Below, one piece after another: positions 49,881 through 58,607 of a DNA stretch of 64,000 bases (positions are counted from its first letter, which is position 1; each line of letters starts with the position of its first letter). Position numbers and translations under genes: made by a program. The stretch spans positions 161,856 to 225,855 of the forward strand of contig JALNZB010000002.1 in NCBI GenBank assembly GCA_023229545.1, written 5' to 3'. A model generated the notes under the pieces. That model was not told the origin of the DNA and did not search any database. It was given only the letters and a program-made list of their open reading frames with translations. The DNA is from Sulfuritalea sp. (GTDB lineage Bacteria > Pseudomonadota > Gammaproteobacteria > Burkholderiales > Rhodocyclaceae).

Positions 49881-50685
49881 CTTCGGCCTCAAGTTTTTGG
49901 ACAAGAACCCGTCCCGGATCGGTCCTATCGTTGACTATGCAATCCAGCATGGCCGACCGGTGGAGGTGGGCCTCTATTTCCGGGATACCCAAGTTCTGAA
50001 ACTGCTGGAAGGCAAGCTCTTCAACGCGCCGATACGGGTGAACGCCCACACCGACCACGAGCGTTGCAACGTCTTTAACCTGAACCGCACCCAAGACCAT
50101 CTGCACGATCACATCCGCATGGCGCGATCAATAGGCAGTGCATATTCGGTACTGCATATCTCGGATCTGCCAATGACCCTGCGTCCGGCCCTGCGCCCCG
50201 CCCTCCTGAAACTGCTTCTGGATAATCTGGAGAGGGCCGAGGAGTTGTGCACGATTCATGACTATCGCCTCCACCTGGAAAATATCTGGCATCCCATATC
50301 GTTCTACCGCGATCTATTTGAAGGAGTCCATGCTCGCGGGCTGTCCCGCATCCATTTTTGTTTCGACATCGGCCATGCCAAGATATGGTCAGGAGAGTCG
50401 CTGGATGACTGGATGGACTTCATGGACGACCTGGCGGCGATGGAGTTCAATCTTCACTGCCACCTGCACGCCAATCAGGGATTCACAGACGAGCATCTAT
50501 CCATGGCGGAAGTCAATGCGCGGGGGATCGGTGGAGCGGATGGCTATTACAATTCCTACGGTTATCCTGCGGCCTTCTGGATGCTAGAGGAGCGCTTCCC
50601 GAACGCGGCGAAGGTTTTCGAGGTCAAGCCCGAGCAGGCCATTGCCAACCTCGAGACCGTGGTCGCCGCACGTCCTCTGACCTGA
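49873..50685 (+). CDS. Sugar phosphate isomerase/epimerase-like TIM-barrel protein
   Basis: A 270-residue protein of the AP-endonuclease-2/xylose-isomerase-like barrel type. Likely metal ligands occur in strand ends: E in YRLHLENIWHP, D and H in IHFCFDIGHAKIW, H in NLHCHLHANQGF, and E in VFEVKPEQAI. VNAHTDHERCNVFNLNRTQD is an unusual His/Asn-rich segment. The frame is open upstream, but the ATG at 49873 gives a proper barrel start (MHNFGLKFLDKNPSRIGPIV). Overlap with the PGDYG gene implies joint expression. Substrate unknown. Confidence 0.78.
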   Translation: MHNFGLKFLDKNPSRIGPIVDYAIQHGRPVEVGLYFRDTQVLKLLEGKLFNAPIRVNAHTDHERCNVFNLNRTQDHLHDHIRMARSIGSAYSVLHISDLPMTLRPALRPALLKLLLDNLERAEELCTIHDYRLHLENIWHPISFYRDLFEGVHARGLSRIHFCFDIGHAKIWSGESLDDWMDFMDDLAAMEFNLHCHLHANQGFTDEHLSMAEVNARGIGGADGYYNSYGYPAAFWMLEERFPNAAKVFEVKPEQAIANLETVVAARPLT

Positions 50686-50757
50686 AGCCAATACTGACAC
50701 GCACTTTGGCAAGACCGTCCCTGCCGTTACTTTCACTCTACTGAAAAAGGTTACTCG

Positions 50758-51231
50758 ATGCGCCCGGTCCACGATGTTGATGTAATCGTTCTGATGGCCA
50801 CGACGCTTTCATCGAAGCGACGGCCTGCGGAACTGGTCGAGATCGTGGCTGCTGCCGATCTGATTCAAGGCTCCATTCCTTTCGTTGAAAAATTGGGCGA
50901 TGCAATTCAACGTCTCTCCACCTGTGGCTTGATCAGCGCAACGGAAGACGGCTTCACGCTGACGCCGATTGCCCAGGAAATCATGGCAAGACAGCCTAAA
51001 AGGGCCGTTACGGAAGAACTCATCGTCGCCATCAAGAGCGATCTCGCCGCCTACAATCCAAAAGAGGAATATCCCCCGATCCTGCTGACAGAGGAACAAC
51101 TCAGCACTGCCATCCGGGCGCACAAGACGACTAGAAAAGCCTCGGGCAAGAACCTCTTGATGCCCAAGCCCAAGGTCGATCGTCACTTCAAGGTGGAGGG
51201 GCGCTGGCGCAAGGTTCCTGCTGCGCGCTAG
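50758..51231 (+). CDS. Hypothetical protein, possible winged-helix
   Basis: A 157-residue soluble protein. The first ~80 residues have a winged-helix-like pattern: a helix with RRPAELVEIVAAADLIQGSI, a possible recognition helix EKLGDAIQRLSTCGLISATE and a wing DGFTLTPIAQEIM. The C-terminus is basic (RKASGKNLLMPKPKVDRHFK). This resembles small DNA-binding or regulator-associated proteins, but no family was recognised. It is preceded by a 72-base gap and is convergent with the HicB gene, sharing a CTAG stop. Confidence 0.6.
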   Translation: MRPVHDVDVIVLMATTLSSKRRPAELVEIVAAADLIQGSIPFVEKLGDAIQRLSTCGLISATEDGFTLTPIAQEIMARQPKRAVTEELIVAIKSDLAAYNPKEEYPPILLTEEQLSTAIRAHKTTRKASGKNLLMPKPKVDRHFKVEGRWRKVPAAR

Positions 51232-51404
51232 CCATCGGCGGGGCCGGGCAAGTCCTCGAAGAAGAGAGCCAGCGCCTCTTCCAGATTCTCTATGGCTTCT
51301 TTTTCCGTTGCACCGTGACTGGCCACATCAAGATCGGGGCACCGCGCGACGAAAACGCCGTTTTCCTGGACCACCACAAAGTTCGAGTTCTGTTTACGTT
51401 TCAT
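51228..51404 (-). CDS. HicB-like antitoxin-type protein without HicA
   Basis: A 58-residue partial RNase H-like fold of the HicB family: NFVVVQENGVFVARCPDLDV followed by ASHGATEKEAIENLEEALAL. This is the typical HicB core for capping HicA. No HicA-type dsRBD toxin gene is present on either side, and the usual C-terminal DNA-binding extension is absent. The start at 51404 (MKRKQNSN) was preferred over 51413. It is either an orphan antitoxin or a HicB-fold protein with another task. Confidence 0.75.
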   Translation of the reverse strand: MKRKQNSNFVVVQENGVFVARCPDLDVASHGATEKEAIENLEEALALFFEDLPGPADG

Positions 51405-51435
51405 GGTCGTCACCCTACCTCAATTCCGCATCGAC

Positions 51436-52152
51436 ATGAAGACCTACCAATCCGTTCCCATCGAGGAATGCAAAGATCCCCTGGTCGCCATTCCGACCCA
51501 GCCATTTTCCTTCACGCAACCGCATCCCTATGTTGTGCTTGAGGCGCCCTATGGCGAAACATCGCCATGGCTGCTCAGGCAGCGTGTCCTCGACGCGTTG
51601 CTGCATGCGCATGATGAACTAAACGCACGCCGGCCAGGCTGGCGGCTGAAATTATTCGATGCGTATCGGCCCGTTTCGGTGCAGGCATTCATGGTCTGGC
51701 GGGAATTTCGCCTTCAGGCTGAACATGCAGCACGGTCTCTGGCTTCATATCGCGATCCAACCGAGTTGCAGGAGCACGATCCCGATTTGTATGAGGTATT
51801 GGCAACCAGGGTGTTCGAGTTCTGGGGCGTGCCGAGCGATGATCCGCGCACCCCGCCACCGCACTGTACGGGGGCGGCTGTCGATTTGACGCTTCAGGAC
51901 GCATTGGGACGGGAGATCGACATGGGCGGCCGGATTGACGAGACGACCGAGCGGTCCTATCCCGACCACTACGCCAATGCGACCTCGCCGTTAATGCGCG
52001 CTTTTCACGAGAACCGGATGCTTCTCAATGCAGTGATGGCCTCGGCTGGCTTCTGTCGTCATGGTAACGAGTGGTGGCACTTTTCGCTGGGTGACCAGAT
52101 GTGGGCATGGGCACTGGGAAGACCTGTAGCGATCTACGGTCGAGCAGAGTGA
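51436..52152 (+). CDS. D-alanyl-D-alanine dipeptidase family protein (M15D, VanX/DdpX-like)
   Basis: A 238-residue zinc peptidase-like protein. The zinc motif SxHxxGxAxD is represented by HCTGAAVDLTLQDALG, and the second part by EWWHFSLGDQMWAW with the catalytic Glu and third zinc ligand; KLFDAYRPVSVQAFMVW is the substrate Arg region. VanX-type enzymes cut D-Ala-D-Ala, in vancomycin-resistant bacteria or for using D-Ala from wall turnover (E. coli DdpX). No vanH, vanA or ddp transporter genes are near, so resistance is not implied. No signal peptide, so it is cytosolic. Start 51403 is an alternative. Confidence 0.86.
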   Translation: MKTYQSVPIEECKDPLVAIPTQPFSFTQPHPYVVLEAPYGETSPWLLRQRVLDALLHAHDELNARRPGWRLKLFDAYRPVSVQAFMVWREFRLQAEHAARSLASYRDPTELQEHDPDLYEVLATRVFEFWGVPSDDPRTPPPHCTGAAVDLTLQDALGREIDMGGRIDETTERSYPDHYANATSPLMRAFHENRMLLNAVMASAGFCRHGNEWWHFSLGDQMWAWALGRPVAIYGRAE

Positions 52153-52173
52153 GGATGATCCATAATCAGCCAA

Positions 52174-53808
52174 TCAGGCCCTGAACTGGCCCACCAGAGA
52201 CTTCAGATCTTGGGCCAGATCGGCCAGTTCGGCGCTGACGCCTTGGGTTTCGCGAGCGCCTTCTGACGTTTGCCGGGCGATATCGCCGATCGCGCCGACG
52301 CTGGCCGAAATGTCCCCGGTCGCCTGGTTCTGCTCCTGAGCACCGGCGGAAATTCGCGTATTCATTGCGGTGATCGTCGCTACCGATTGCGAAATGGCGC
52401 TCAGAGCTCCGACGGTACGCTCGACGGTAGCCACGCCGACGCGCGTCTTCTCTTCGGCATCCATGATGGCGGCGGCGGCTTCCTGGGCGCTACCTTGGAC
52501 CTTGACGATAATTGCTTCGATCTCGTGGGTGGCGGCCTGCGTGCGCTGCGCCAGCTTGCGCACCTCGTCGGCAACGACGGCGAAACCGCGGCCCTGTTCT
52601 CCGGCGCGAGCCGCCTCGATGGCTGCGTTGAGGGCCAGCAGATTGGTCTGGCCAGCGATGTCGCGAATCAGACCGATGACGCGGCCGATGTCGCGGCTGT
52701 CGGTATCGAGTTGCCGAATCACCTGGGCAGCGCTGTCCAGCTGGACCGACATGGCATTGATGGAATCGAGCACCTCCGAGGAAATGCCGGCACCCTCCTT
52801 GGCCTCGGCATCAGCCTTGGCGGCTGCTTCGGCGGCCTCTCGCGTCAGCCGGGCGACATCCTGAATAGTGGCGGCCATCTGCCCTAGTGTGGCGGCCAGT
52901 CTTTCCGTATCGGCGAGTTGCCGGTCTACTCCCTGCTGGGTATCGGCGGTGACGCTTACCATTTGGGTGGATAGGCTGGCGAGTCTCTCCGTGGCGTTCC
53001 CCACTTGGCGGATGATGTTGGCGAAGCGCTCCATCATGTCGTCGAAGGCCGCCCCGGCTTTGCCGATTTCGTCATAGAGACCACAGTTCACGCGCAGGGA
53101 CAAGTCCGACGCTTGCCGTACCTCGACCATCGTCGCCGACAGATTGTCGATCGGTTTTGATATTACCCGGCGAAGCCAGACGACGAGCACGGCGATGCCG
53201 GCGAGGAACAGGGCGGAGTGAAGGCCGGCACTGACGATGTCGTCGTGTCTGATGTGGCTGTCCATGGAGCCGAGATCGTAGCCGATGCGCACGGCGCCGA
53301 GCACCGCGCCTTCGGCGACATTGCCATGGCAACCCGTGCAATCGACTCCGCGCGTGTTCTTCGACGCCTTGTAGGGACGAACTATCGTCATGCGGCGGTG
53401 GCCATCCTGTTCGTCGATCCTGATGATTTCGTTGCCTTCCAGCCCCTGCCTGTCGAGGTCGTCGACCGGCTGTTCGTGCGCAAGACCGGAACCGTATATC
53501 GCGCTCACGGCGCTGCCTCGCACGACGCGCGCCTCGGTCACGTTGGCCTGGGACAGCACGGACTTGCGCAACTCCTCCCGGCTGTCCATGTGGGCCGTGA
53601 GCATGGCTTTGTTGAGCCCGTCAAAATAGGAGTTGGCCAGATCGGTGGCGTGTTCGGCGACAAAGGCTTCGGCCATCTGGCGCGAAGAGAAGTGGGAATA
53701 GATAAGGCTGCTGCCGAGCGTCATTACCGTTACCAGCACACTCATGGAGATCACTTTTGCGGTTACCGAACCGATGCAAGCACTCCAGAACCAGGTTAGG
53801 GGTTTCAT
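52174..53808 (-). CDS. Methyl-accepting chemotaxis protein with a periplasmic CxxCH (heme c-type) sensor domain
   Basis: A 544-residue chemoreceptor: membrane helix 1 (VISMSVLVTVMTLGSSLIYS), a periplasmic Tll0287/DUF3365-like sensor domain (about 45-185) with a single DCTGCHG heme-attachment motif (Cys157, Cys160, His161), membrane helix 2 (ALFLAGIAVLVVWLRRVI), a HAMP domain, and a signalling domain with the hairpin tip EAARAGEQGRGFAVVADEVR. Such single-heme sensors are expected to read redox state or gases such as NO or O2. GGAGA lies just before the ATG. No CheW-binding or che genes are in the window. Confidence 0.93.
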   Translation of the reverse strand: MKPLTWFWSACIGSVTAKVISMSVLVTVMTLGSSLIYSHFSSRQMAEAFVAEHATDLANSYFDGLNKAMLTAHMDSREELRKSVLSQANVTEARVVRGSAVSAIYGSGLAHEQPVDDLDRQGLEGNEIIRIDEQDGHRRMTIVRPYKASKNTRGVDCTGCHGNVAEGAVLGAVRIGYDLGSMDSHIRHDDIVSAGLHSALFLAGIAVLVVWLRRVISKPIDNLSATMVEVRQASDLSLRVNCGLYDEIGKAGAAFDDMMERFANIIRQVGNATERLASLSTQMVSVTADTQQGVDRQLADTERLAATLGQMAATIQDVARLTREAAEAAAKADAEAKEGAGISSEVLDSINAMSVQLDSAAQVIRQLDTDSRDIGRVIGLIRDIAGQTNLLALNAAIEAARAGEQGRGFAVVADEVRKLAQRTQAATHEIEAIIVKVQGSAQEAAAAIMDAEEKTRVGVATVERTVGALSAISQSVATITAMNTRISAGAQEQNQATGDISASVGAIGDIARQTSEGARETQGVSAELADLAQDLKSLVGQFRA

Positions 53809-53916
53809 CGTGGAATCTCCGACGGATACAGAAACGCTGCGGCCCTTGTTGCAGGAAAGTCAGTGCAACATGGATAGTTGGCATCAACCAGAGCGTACGT
53901 ATACGCAGCAGCTAAC

Positions 53917-53958
53917 TTACGCATGAATAATTTCATTGGTATTACTCGAGTATTCCAT
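53917..53958 (-). CDS. Possible 13-residue ORF with strong ribosome binding site
   Basis: GAGGAGG directly after the cyclase stop is followed seven bases later by an ATG and 13 codons, MEYSSNTNEIIHA, ending TAA. It lies in the 162-base gap between the cyclase and the chemoreceptor gene on the same strand. It is AT-richer than its surroundings. It may be a leader peptide or chance; the rest of the gap shows nothing else. Confidence 0.3.
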   Translation of the reverse strand: MEYSSNTNEIIHA

Positions 53959-53970
53959 GGCACATCCTCC

Positions 53971-55812
53971 TCAAATCAGGTCGCCGGCATAGACCCAGCA
54001 GTTCTTGCCGCGGCGTTTGGCTTCGTACATGGCGAAATCGGCGTTGCGCAACAGGGCTTCGACATTGACGCCGTCGTCCGGGTGCAGCCCAATGCCCACC
54101 GAGGCGCCGACACGGCAGGTGTAGCCTTCAAGCGCCACCGGCGTCGCGAGAGCCTCGATGATTTTTTGCGCCACGGCGGCGGCGCCCTCCAGACGGTTGA
54201 CTGTCCGCAGCAGCACGGCGAACTCGTCGCCGCCGATACGACCGACGGTGTCGGATTCGCGCACGCAGCTTCCCAGCCGTTTGGCGACTTCGCGCAGCAG
54301 GGCGTCGCCCGTCTCGTGACCGTGCTGGTCGTTCACCGCCTTGAAACCGTCGAGGTCGAGATACAGCACCGTGAAACCGTTCTGCTCGCGGCGTGCTTCG
54401 GTGATCGCGCGCTCGACACGGTCGAAGAACAGCGCGCGGTTAGGCAGGCCGGTCAGGCGGTCGAAGTGGGCGAGTTCGGCCAGGTCCTCTTCCATGCGCT
54501 TGCGTTGGGTGATGTCGTGGTGAATGGCGATGAAGCGCACCACCCGGCCCTCGGCGTTCTTGACCGGCGAGATCGTCATCAGGTCGCAATAGAGACTGCC
54601 GTCCTTGCAGCGGTTGACCAGTTCGCCACGCCAGGGGGCGCCGGCCAGGATGGTGGTCCACATCCGCCGGTAGAACAAATCGTCCTGGCGACCGCTTTTT
54701 AGCACTCGCGGTGTGCTGCCGATGGCTTCTTGCGCCGTATACCCGGTCTGTGCCGTGAAGGCTGGATTGACGTACTCGATCACGCCCTGGTCGTCGGTGA
54801 TGGTGACTGCGTCGCTGTTGGCGTCAATGGCTTGGGAACGCCAGCCGAGGGCATCGCCCTGCTGGACGATTTTCAGGTAATGGCGGGTGGCCACGGCCGA
54901 TACCGCCAACAGTGTCAAGGCGCCGATGACGAACCACAATGCCTGTGTTTGCCATTCGGCAAACACCTCCTCGGTCGCCAGGCCTAGTACCACCACCAGC
55001 GGTAGCCCGCCGACGCGGCGCACGATGTAAATGCGGTCTACCTTATCTACCGGCGAACGCAAGCGGTGAATGGTATCGAGCCTGTTCTCGGCGATGAACC
55101 GACGCAAGCGTTCGTCATCGACCGGCTTACCCAGCGCCTGCTGCGCCGCCGGTCGACGCGCTACCAGGTTCATGTCCAGGTCGAGCAGGGCGGCGCTACC
55201 CCGGACACCGACATCGGTGTTGTGCAGCCAACTCTCGAAGAACCCGGTTTCCATGCGCAACAGTGCCGCGCCGGCGAAACGCCCGTCACTATTGCGGATT
55301 TTCCTGGCCATGGTGAGTTGCAGGAAGTTCTGCTGTCCCGGATAGACGCCGGAAATGTAGCTGTCCATGTCGTTTTGCCCACGCATGGCTTGGCAATAAG
55401 GGCGCTTGCCAAGATTGAATCCCGGCTCTTCGCGCGCAGCGTAAGCGACGATGCAGTCGGTGCTCATGATGCTGATGCCGTAGATATTGGGTTGCGTTTG
55501 GGCCTTTTCCTGCAATAGTCTGCGTACGCGTTCTTTGCGGCGGCTGTCTGGATCGGGGAAGCGGATGTTGCCTGGATCGATGTGGCCAATAACATCGCGC
55601 AGCACGTAATCCGATTCGCGAAACGAGCCTTCTATACCCTTGGCGATCACTTGCGCCAGGCTGCGCAAGCGATCTTCGGCACCCAGCCGGGTCTGGAGAT
55701 AAGCCGTGTGCAGCACCCAGGCTACGGCCGCAACCACGGCCAGGGCGAACAACATCGCCCGCCGTATCACTTGGCGGCGCGTGTTCTCGATTGTTATGCT
55801 GGCTACGGCCAT
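53971..55812 (-). CDS. Membrane sensor diguanylate cyclase (Cache-PAS-GGDEF)
   Basis: A 613-residue protein: helix 1 (AMLFALAVVAAVAWVLHTAY), an extracytoplasmic double-Cache-like domain (about 40-280), helix 2 (ALWFVIGALTLLAVSAVATR), a PAS domain (IDANSDAVTITDDQGVIEYV onward), then GGDEF. The catalytic RIGGDEFAVLL is intact and RESD five residues before is an inhibitory site. LAHFDRLTGLPNRALFFDRV is the usual entry to the domain. It should make c-di-GMP in response to an external small molecule and a PAS signal. The same-strand chemoreceptor gene lies downstream. Confidence 0.94.
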   Translation of the reverse strand: MAVASITIENTRRQVIRRAMLFALAVVAAVAWVLHTAYLQTRLGAEDRLRSLAQVIAKGIEGSFRESDYVLRDVIGHIDPGNIRFPDPDSRRKERVRRLLQEKAQTQPNIYGISIMSTDCIVAYAAREEPGFNLGKRPYCQAMRGQNDMDSYISGVYPGQQNFLQLTMARKIRNSDGRFAGAALLRMETGFFESWLHNTDVGVRGSAALLDLDMNLVARRPAAQQALGKPVDDERLRRFIAENRLDTIHRLRSPVDKVDRIYIVRRVGGLPLVVVLGLATEEVFAEWQTQALWFVIGALTLLAVSAVATRHYLKIVQQGDALGWRSQAIDANSDAVTITDDQGVIEYVNPAFTAQTGYTAQEAIGSTPRVLKSGRQDDLFYRRMWTTILAGAPWRGELVNRCKDGSLYCDLMTISPVKNAEGRVVRFIAIHHDITQRKRMEEDLAELAHFDRLTGLPNRALFFDRVERAITEARREQNGFTVLYLDLDGFKAVNDQHGHETGDALLREVAKRLGSCVRESDTVGRIGGDEFAVLLRTVNRLEGAAAVAQKIIEALATPVALEGYTCRVGASVGIGLHPDDGVNVEALLRNADFAMYEAKRRGKNCWVYAGDLI

Positions 55813-55910
55813 GGCGTTGTCAGGGTTTCTCCAGGCCGCGATTATTCAGGTTCCGGCGTCGCCGGAACTGACATCAGCTGACATTGGCATAAGCGGCCAG
55901 CGCCGCCGTT

Positions 55911-56609
55911 TCAGGCGAGGCTGTCGCGCTCGCTCAGCGGCACGGCGAAGAGATAGCCGGAGTGGCGCACCGCGCGCAGGGCATCGGCATCGAGGCCGGC
56001 CAGCGTTATCTTCTTGCGCAGGCGGCTGAGTGCCGCCTCGAGACGGCGCGGATCGTAGTCCCGGTAGCGTTCACCGAGCGCCTCCACCAGTTGCTCGCGG
56101 GTCGCCTGCTGTCCCGGCGCGCGGGCCAGGCGTGAGAGCAGCAGGACCTCTGAGCGGGTCAGGTCCAAGTGCCGGCCATCGGCCAGGACCAGCACCTGAT
56201 CCTGTTCCACCAGCACCAGTGCGCTGCCTTTGCCTGTTGCTGCGGGCGCGACGCGGCGGGCGACGGCGCGGATCACCAGGGCCAGTTCGCGGTAGTCGAC
56301 CGGCTTGGCAAGGTAGGCGTCGGCGCCTTCTTCCATGCCGTGGATGCGGTCGGCGACTTCGGCGCGTGCCGTCAGTATGACGATGCCGCACAGCGGGTGA
56401 TCGCGTCGCAGGCGCCGCGCGATCGACAGTCCGCTTTCGCCGGGCAGGCCGATATCGAGGACGGCGACGTCGATGCTTTCGCTTTGCAGCAGCCGGTCGA
56501 GCGCCTTGCCATCGGCGCAGGCGGCCACCTGGAAGCCTTGCCGGCGCAGGTTGAAGCCCACCTCATCGAGCAGGTCGGCATCGTCTTCCACCATGGCGAC
56601 GCGCATCAT
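55911..56609 (-). CDS. OmpR-family response regulator
   Basis: A 232-residue two-domain regulator. Receiver domain MRVAMVEDDADLLDEVGFNL with the acidic pocket, phosphorylated Asp in DVAVLDIGLPGESGLSIARR, Thr in ILTARAEVADRI and Lys in DAYLAKPVDYREL. The C-terminal winged helix holds LDLTRSEVLLLSRLARAPGQ and RRLEAALSRLRKKI. The first ATG overlaps the kinase stop (56606-56609), and a second ATG follows at once; the longer open frame upstream is the kinase read in another frame. It is cotranscribed with the kinase gene; targets unknown. Confidence 0.93.
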   Translation of the reverse strand: MMRVAMVEDDADLLDEVGFNLRRQGFQVAACADGKALDRLLQSESIDVAVLDIGLPGESGLSIARRLRRDHPLCGIVILTARAEVADRIHGMEEGADAYLAKPVDYRELALVIRAVARRVAPAATGKGSALVLVEQDQVLVLADGRHLDLTRSEVLLLSRLARAPGQQATREQLVEALGERYRDYDPRRLEAALSRLRKKITLAGLDADALRAVRHSGYLFAVPLSERDSLA

Positions 56610-58513
56610 TGCGGCTTTTCCTGCAACGGCAGCCAGAGGCGAAGCACGGCGCCCCAGCCTTCGCGTTCGAGAATTTCGACGACGCCGCCGTGCAACTCGG
56701 CAATGCGGCGCACCAGGTAGAGGCCGAGGCCGGCGCCGGAGACGTGGCCGTGGTCCTCGCCGCGCACGTATTTGCCGAACACTTCGTCCCAGCTTGCGGA
56801 CGTGATGCCTGCGCCGCCGTCGAATACCGTCCACGCCACGCCCGCCTGGCCCTGTCGTTCCATGGCTTCGACCAGCATTCCCACCTCGCTGGCCGGGGGT
56901 GAATACTTGAGGGCGTTGTCGAGCAGATTGACCAGGGCGACCTGCACCAGTGCTGCGTCACCGCGGAAGGGCAGTGCGGCAGGTGCATCGATGCCGACAC
57001 GGTCGGTGGCGCCCTCGACGCAGGAGTCCACGGCCAGGCGCGCCAACGCAACGCCGTCGAGTGACGCGGGTCGGACGCGGAGGCGGGCGTCATCGACACG
57101 GTCCTTCGCCAGGAACTGGCTGACAAGGCCGTTGATGCGACCGACCGAGCGGCGAATACGCCGGTAGCGCAAGCGGGTTTCTCCATCTTCGGGCTGGTGC
57201 AGATATTCGAGCGACTGCACGGCGCCGTCGATCACAGACAGCGGCGTGCGCAGTTCGTGCGTCAGCATGGCGATGAACTGGCGATGCTCGCGCTGAGCGT
57301 CGCCTTCCGTCTCGGCGCGGATTTCGGCTTGGTGGGCGCGGGCTTCCGCTTCGTGTCGTGCCGCCTCTGTGTCGCGCATGTGGGCGATGACCGCGAGCTG
57401 GACGGCGAGAATGTTGACGAACTGGGTGATCTGGCGGCTATGCACCATCCAGAGGTCTCCCGGGTAAATGCCCAGCATGGTTAGCATCAGCGGTACCGAG
57501 CCAAGCGCAACGACGACGCTGCCCACCAGCAGGAAGGCGCCATCACGCTGGCCCGCGCGCCAGAGGCCGTAGGCCAGCCACACGTAGACACAGATGACGG
57601 GGAGCATCAGCATCACCGACATGCGTATCGCCTCGGAATAGAGATCGGTAAACAAGGACGCCATCAACAGCAGCGGCAACACCATCTGCACGCGAAAGAG
57701 CAGAAACAGCCATGGCCGGTCGCGCTCGACATGCAGCATGCGGCGGTACACGGGGGAGCCGGCGGAAAAGGAGGCGAACAGGAAAAAGCCGAGCCAGCGG
57801 TCGGCGAACATGGGATCGTCGACGATCATGAACTGGCTGACGAAGCCGTTGACTGCCGAATACAACAGCCCGAGTATCAGTACATGCAGGGAAAAGTAGC
57901 CGTAGAAGGAATCACGCAGCCAGGCCCAGTAGAGCAGGTTGAGCACCAGCACGGTTGCCATCAGGCCGTAGAAGAGCCCGAGCAGCAAGTACTCCATTGC
58001 CGCCGCCTGCTGGAATTCGCGCGGCTGCCACAGCCGCAGGAAGGCCATTGACGTGCTGGTGGTCTGCAGCCGCAGATAGAATGTGCGCGGCTCGGTATCG
58101 GGCAGATTGACACGGGCGACGAAGGCGCGATAGGCGATCTCGCGCGTCGCGAACGGCTGGTGGTCGCCGCCGCGCTGCTCGCGGAAAGCAGGCGTCGCGC
58201 CTGGGGATGCTGGAAGCGGTTCGTACAGGCGGATGTCGTCGAGGAAGGGCGGCTGCACTTCCAGCCACCACTCACCCGGCACAGGAGGCTGCACGGTGAA
58301 GCGCAGCCAGTGCGTCGAGTGCGTGTAGCCGGCATTCAACTGTTGGTTGAGCGGACGGAAACGACCGGCGGCCTCGGCAGCCGTCACCGAGGCGATGGTC
58401 TCGCTTCCGTCGACATCCTCCAGCAGTGCGAGCCCAGCCACCGGCAGCCCGCCGGCCAAGGCGGTTGCAGACCAGCAGAGCAGGATGATCCAGCGGGCTA
58501 AACGGAAATACAT
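56606..58513 (-). CDS. 7TMR-DISM sensor histidine kinase
   Basis: A 635-residue kinase from the ATG at 58513, which starts a signal peptide (MYFRLARWIILLCWSATALA). An extracytoplasmic 7TMR-DISMED2-type beta domain (about 25-170) is followed by seven membrane helices (about 180-385) and a HisKA domain with the H box FIAMLTHELRTPLSVID, then a HATPase domain (LVNLLDNALKYSPPASEVGM; GAGLGLYLVRRIAELHGG). The extracytoplasmic domain is of a carbohydrate-binding-like fold in characterised relatives. Its partner regulator overlaps by four bases. The ligand is not predictable from sequence. Confidence 0.92.
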   Translation of the reverse strand: MYFRLARWIILLCWSATALAGGLPVAGLALLEDVDGSETIASVTAAEAAGRFRPLNQQLNAGYTHSTHWLRFTVQPPVPGEWWLEVQPPFLDDIRLYEPLPASPGATPAFREQRGGDHQPFATREIAYRAFVARVNLPDTEPRTFYLRLQTTSTSMAFLRLWQPREFQQAAAMEYLLLGLFYGLMATVLVLNLLYWAWLRDSFYGYFSLHVLILGLLYSAVNGFVSQFMIVDDPMFADRWLGFFLFASFSAGSPVYRRMLHVERDRPWLFLLFRVQMVLPLLLMASLFTDLYSEAIRMSVMLMLPVICVYVWLAYGLWRAGQRDGAFLLVGSVVVALGSVPLMLTMLGIYPGDLWMVHSRQITQFVNILAVQLAVIAHMRDTEAARHEAEARAHQAEIRAETEGDAQREHRQFIAMLTHELRTPLSVIDGAVQSLEYLHQPEDGETRLRYRRIRRSVGRINGLVSQFLAKDRVDDARLRVRPASLDGVALARLAVDSCVEGATDRVGIDAPAALPFRGDAALVQVALVNLLDNALKYSPPASEVGMLVEAMERQGQAGVAWTVFDGGAGITSASWDEVFGKYVRGEDHGHVSGAGLGLYLVRRIAELHGGVVEILEREGWGAVLRLWLPLQEKPQ

Positions 58514-58607
58514 GACGGGCGCTGTTGTCGGAGAATTGCCATTGGCGATGACGAATGAGTGAATGGTTGAATGGCCGCTGGCAAGCTGCAACCGGCCCGG
58601 GGTTGGT

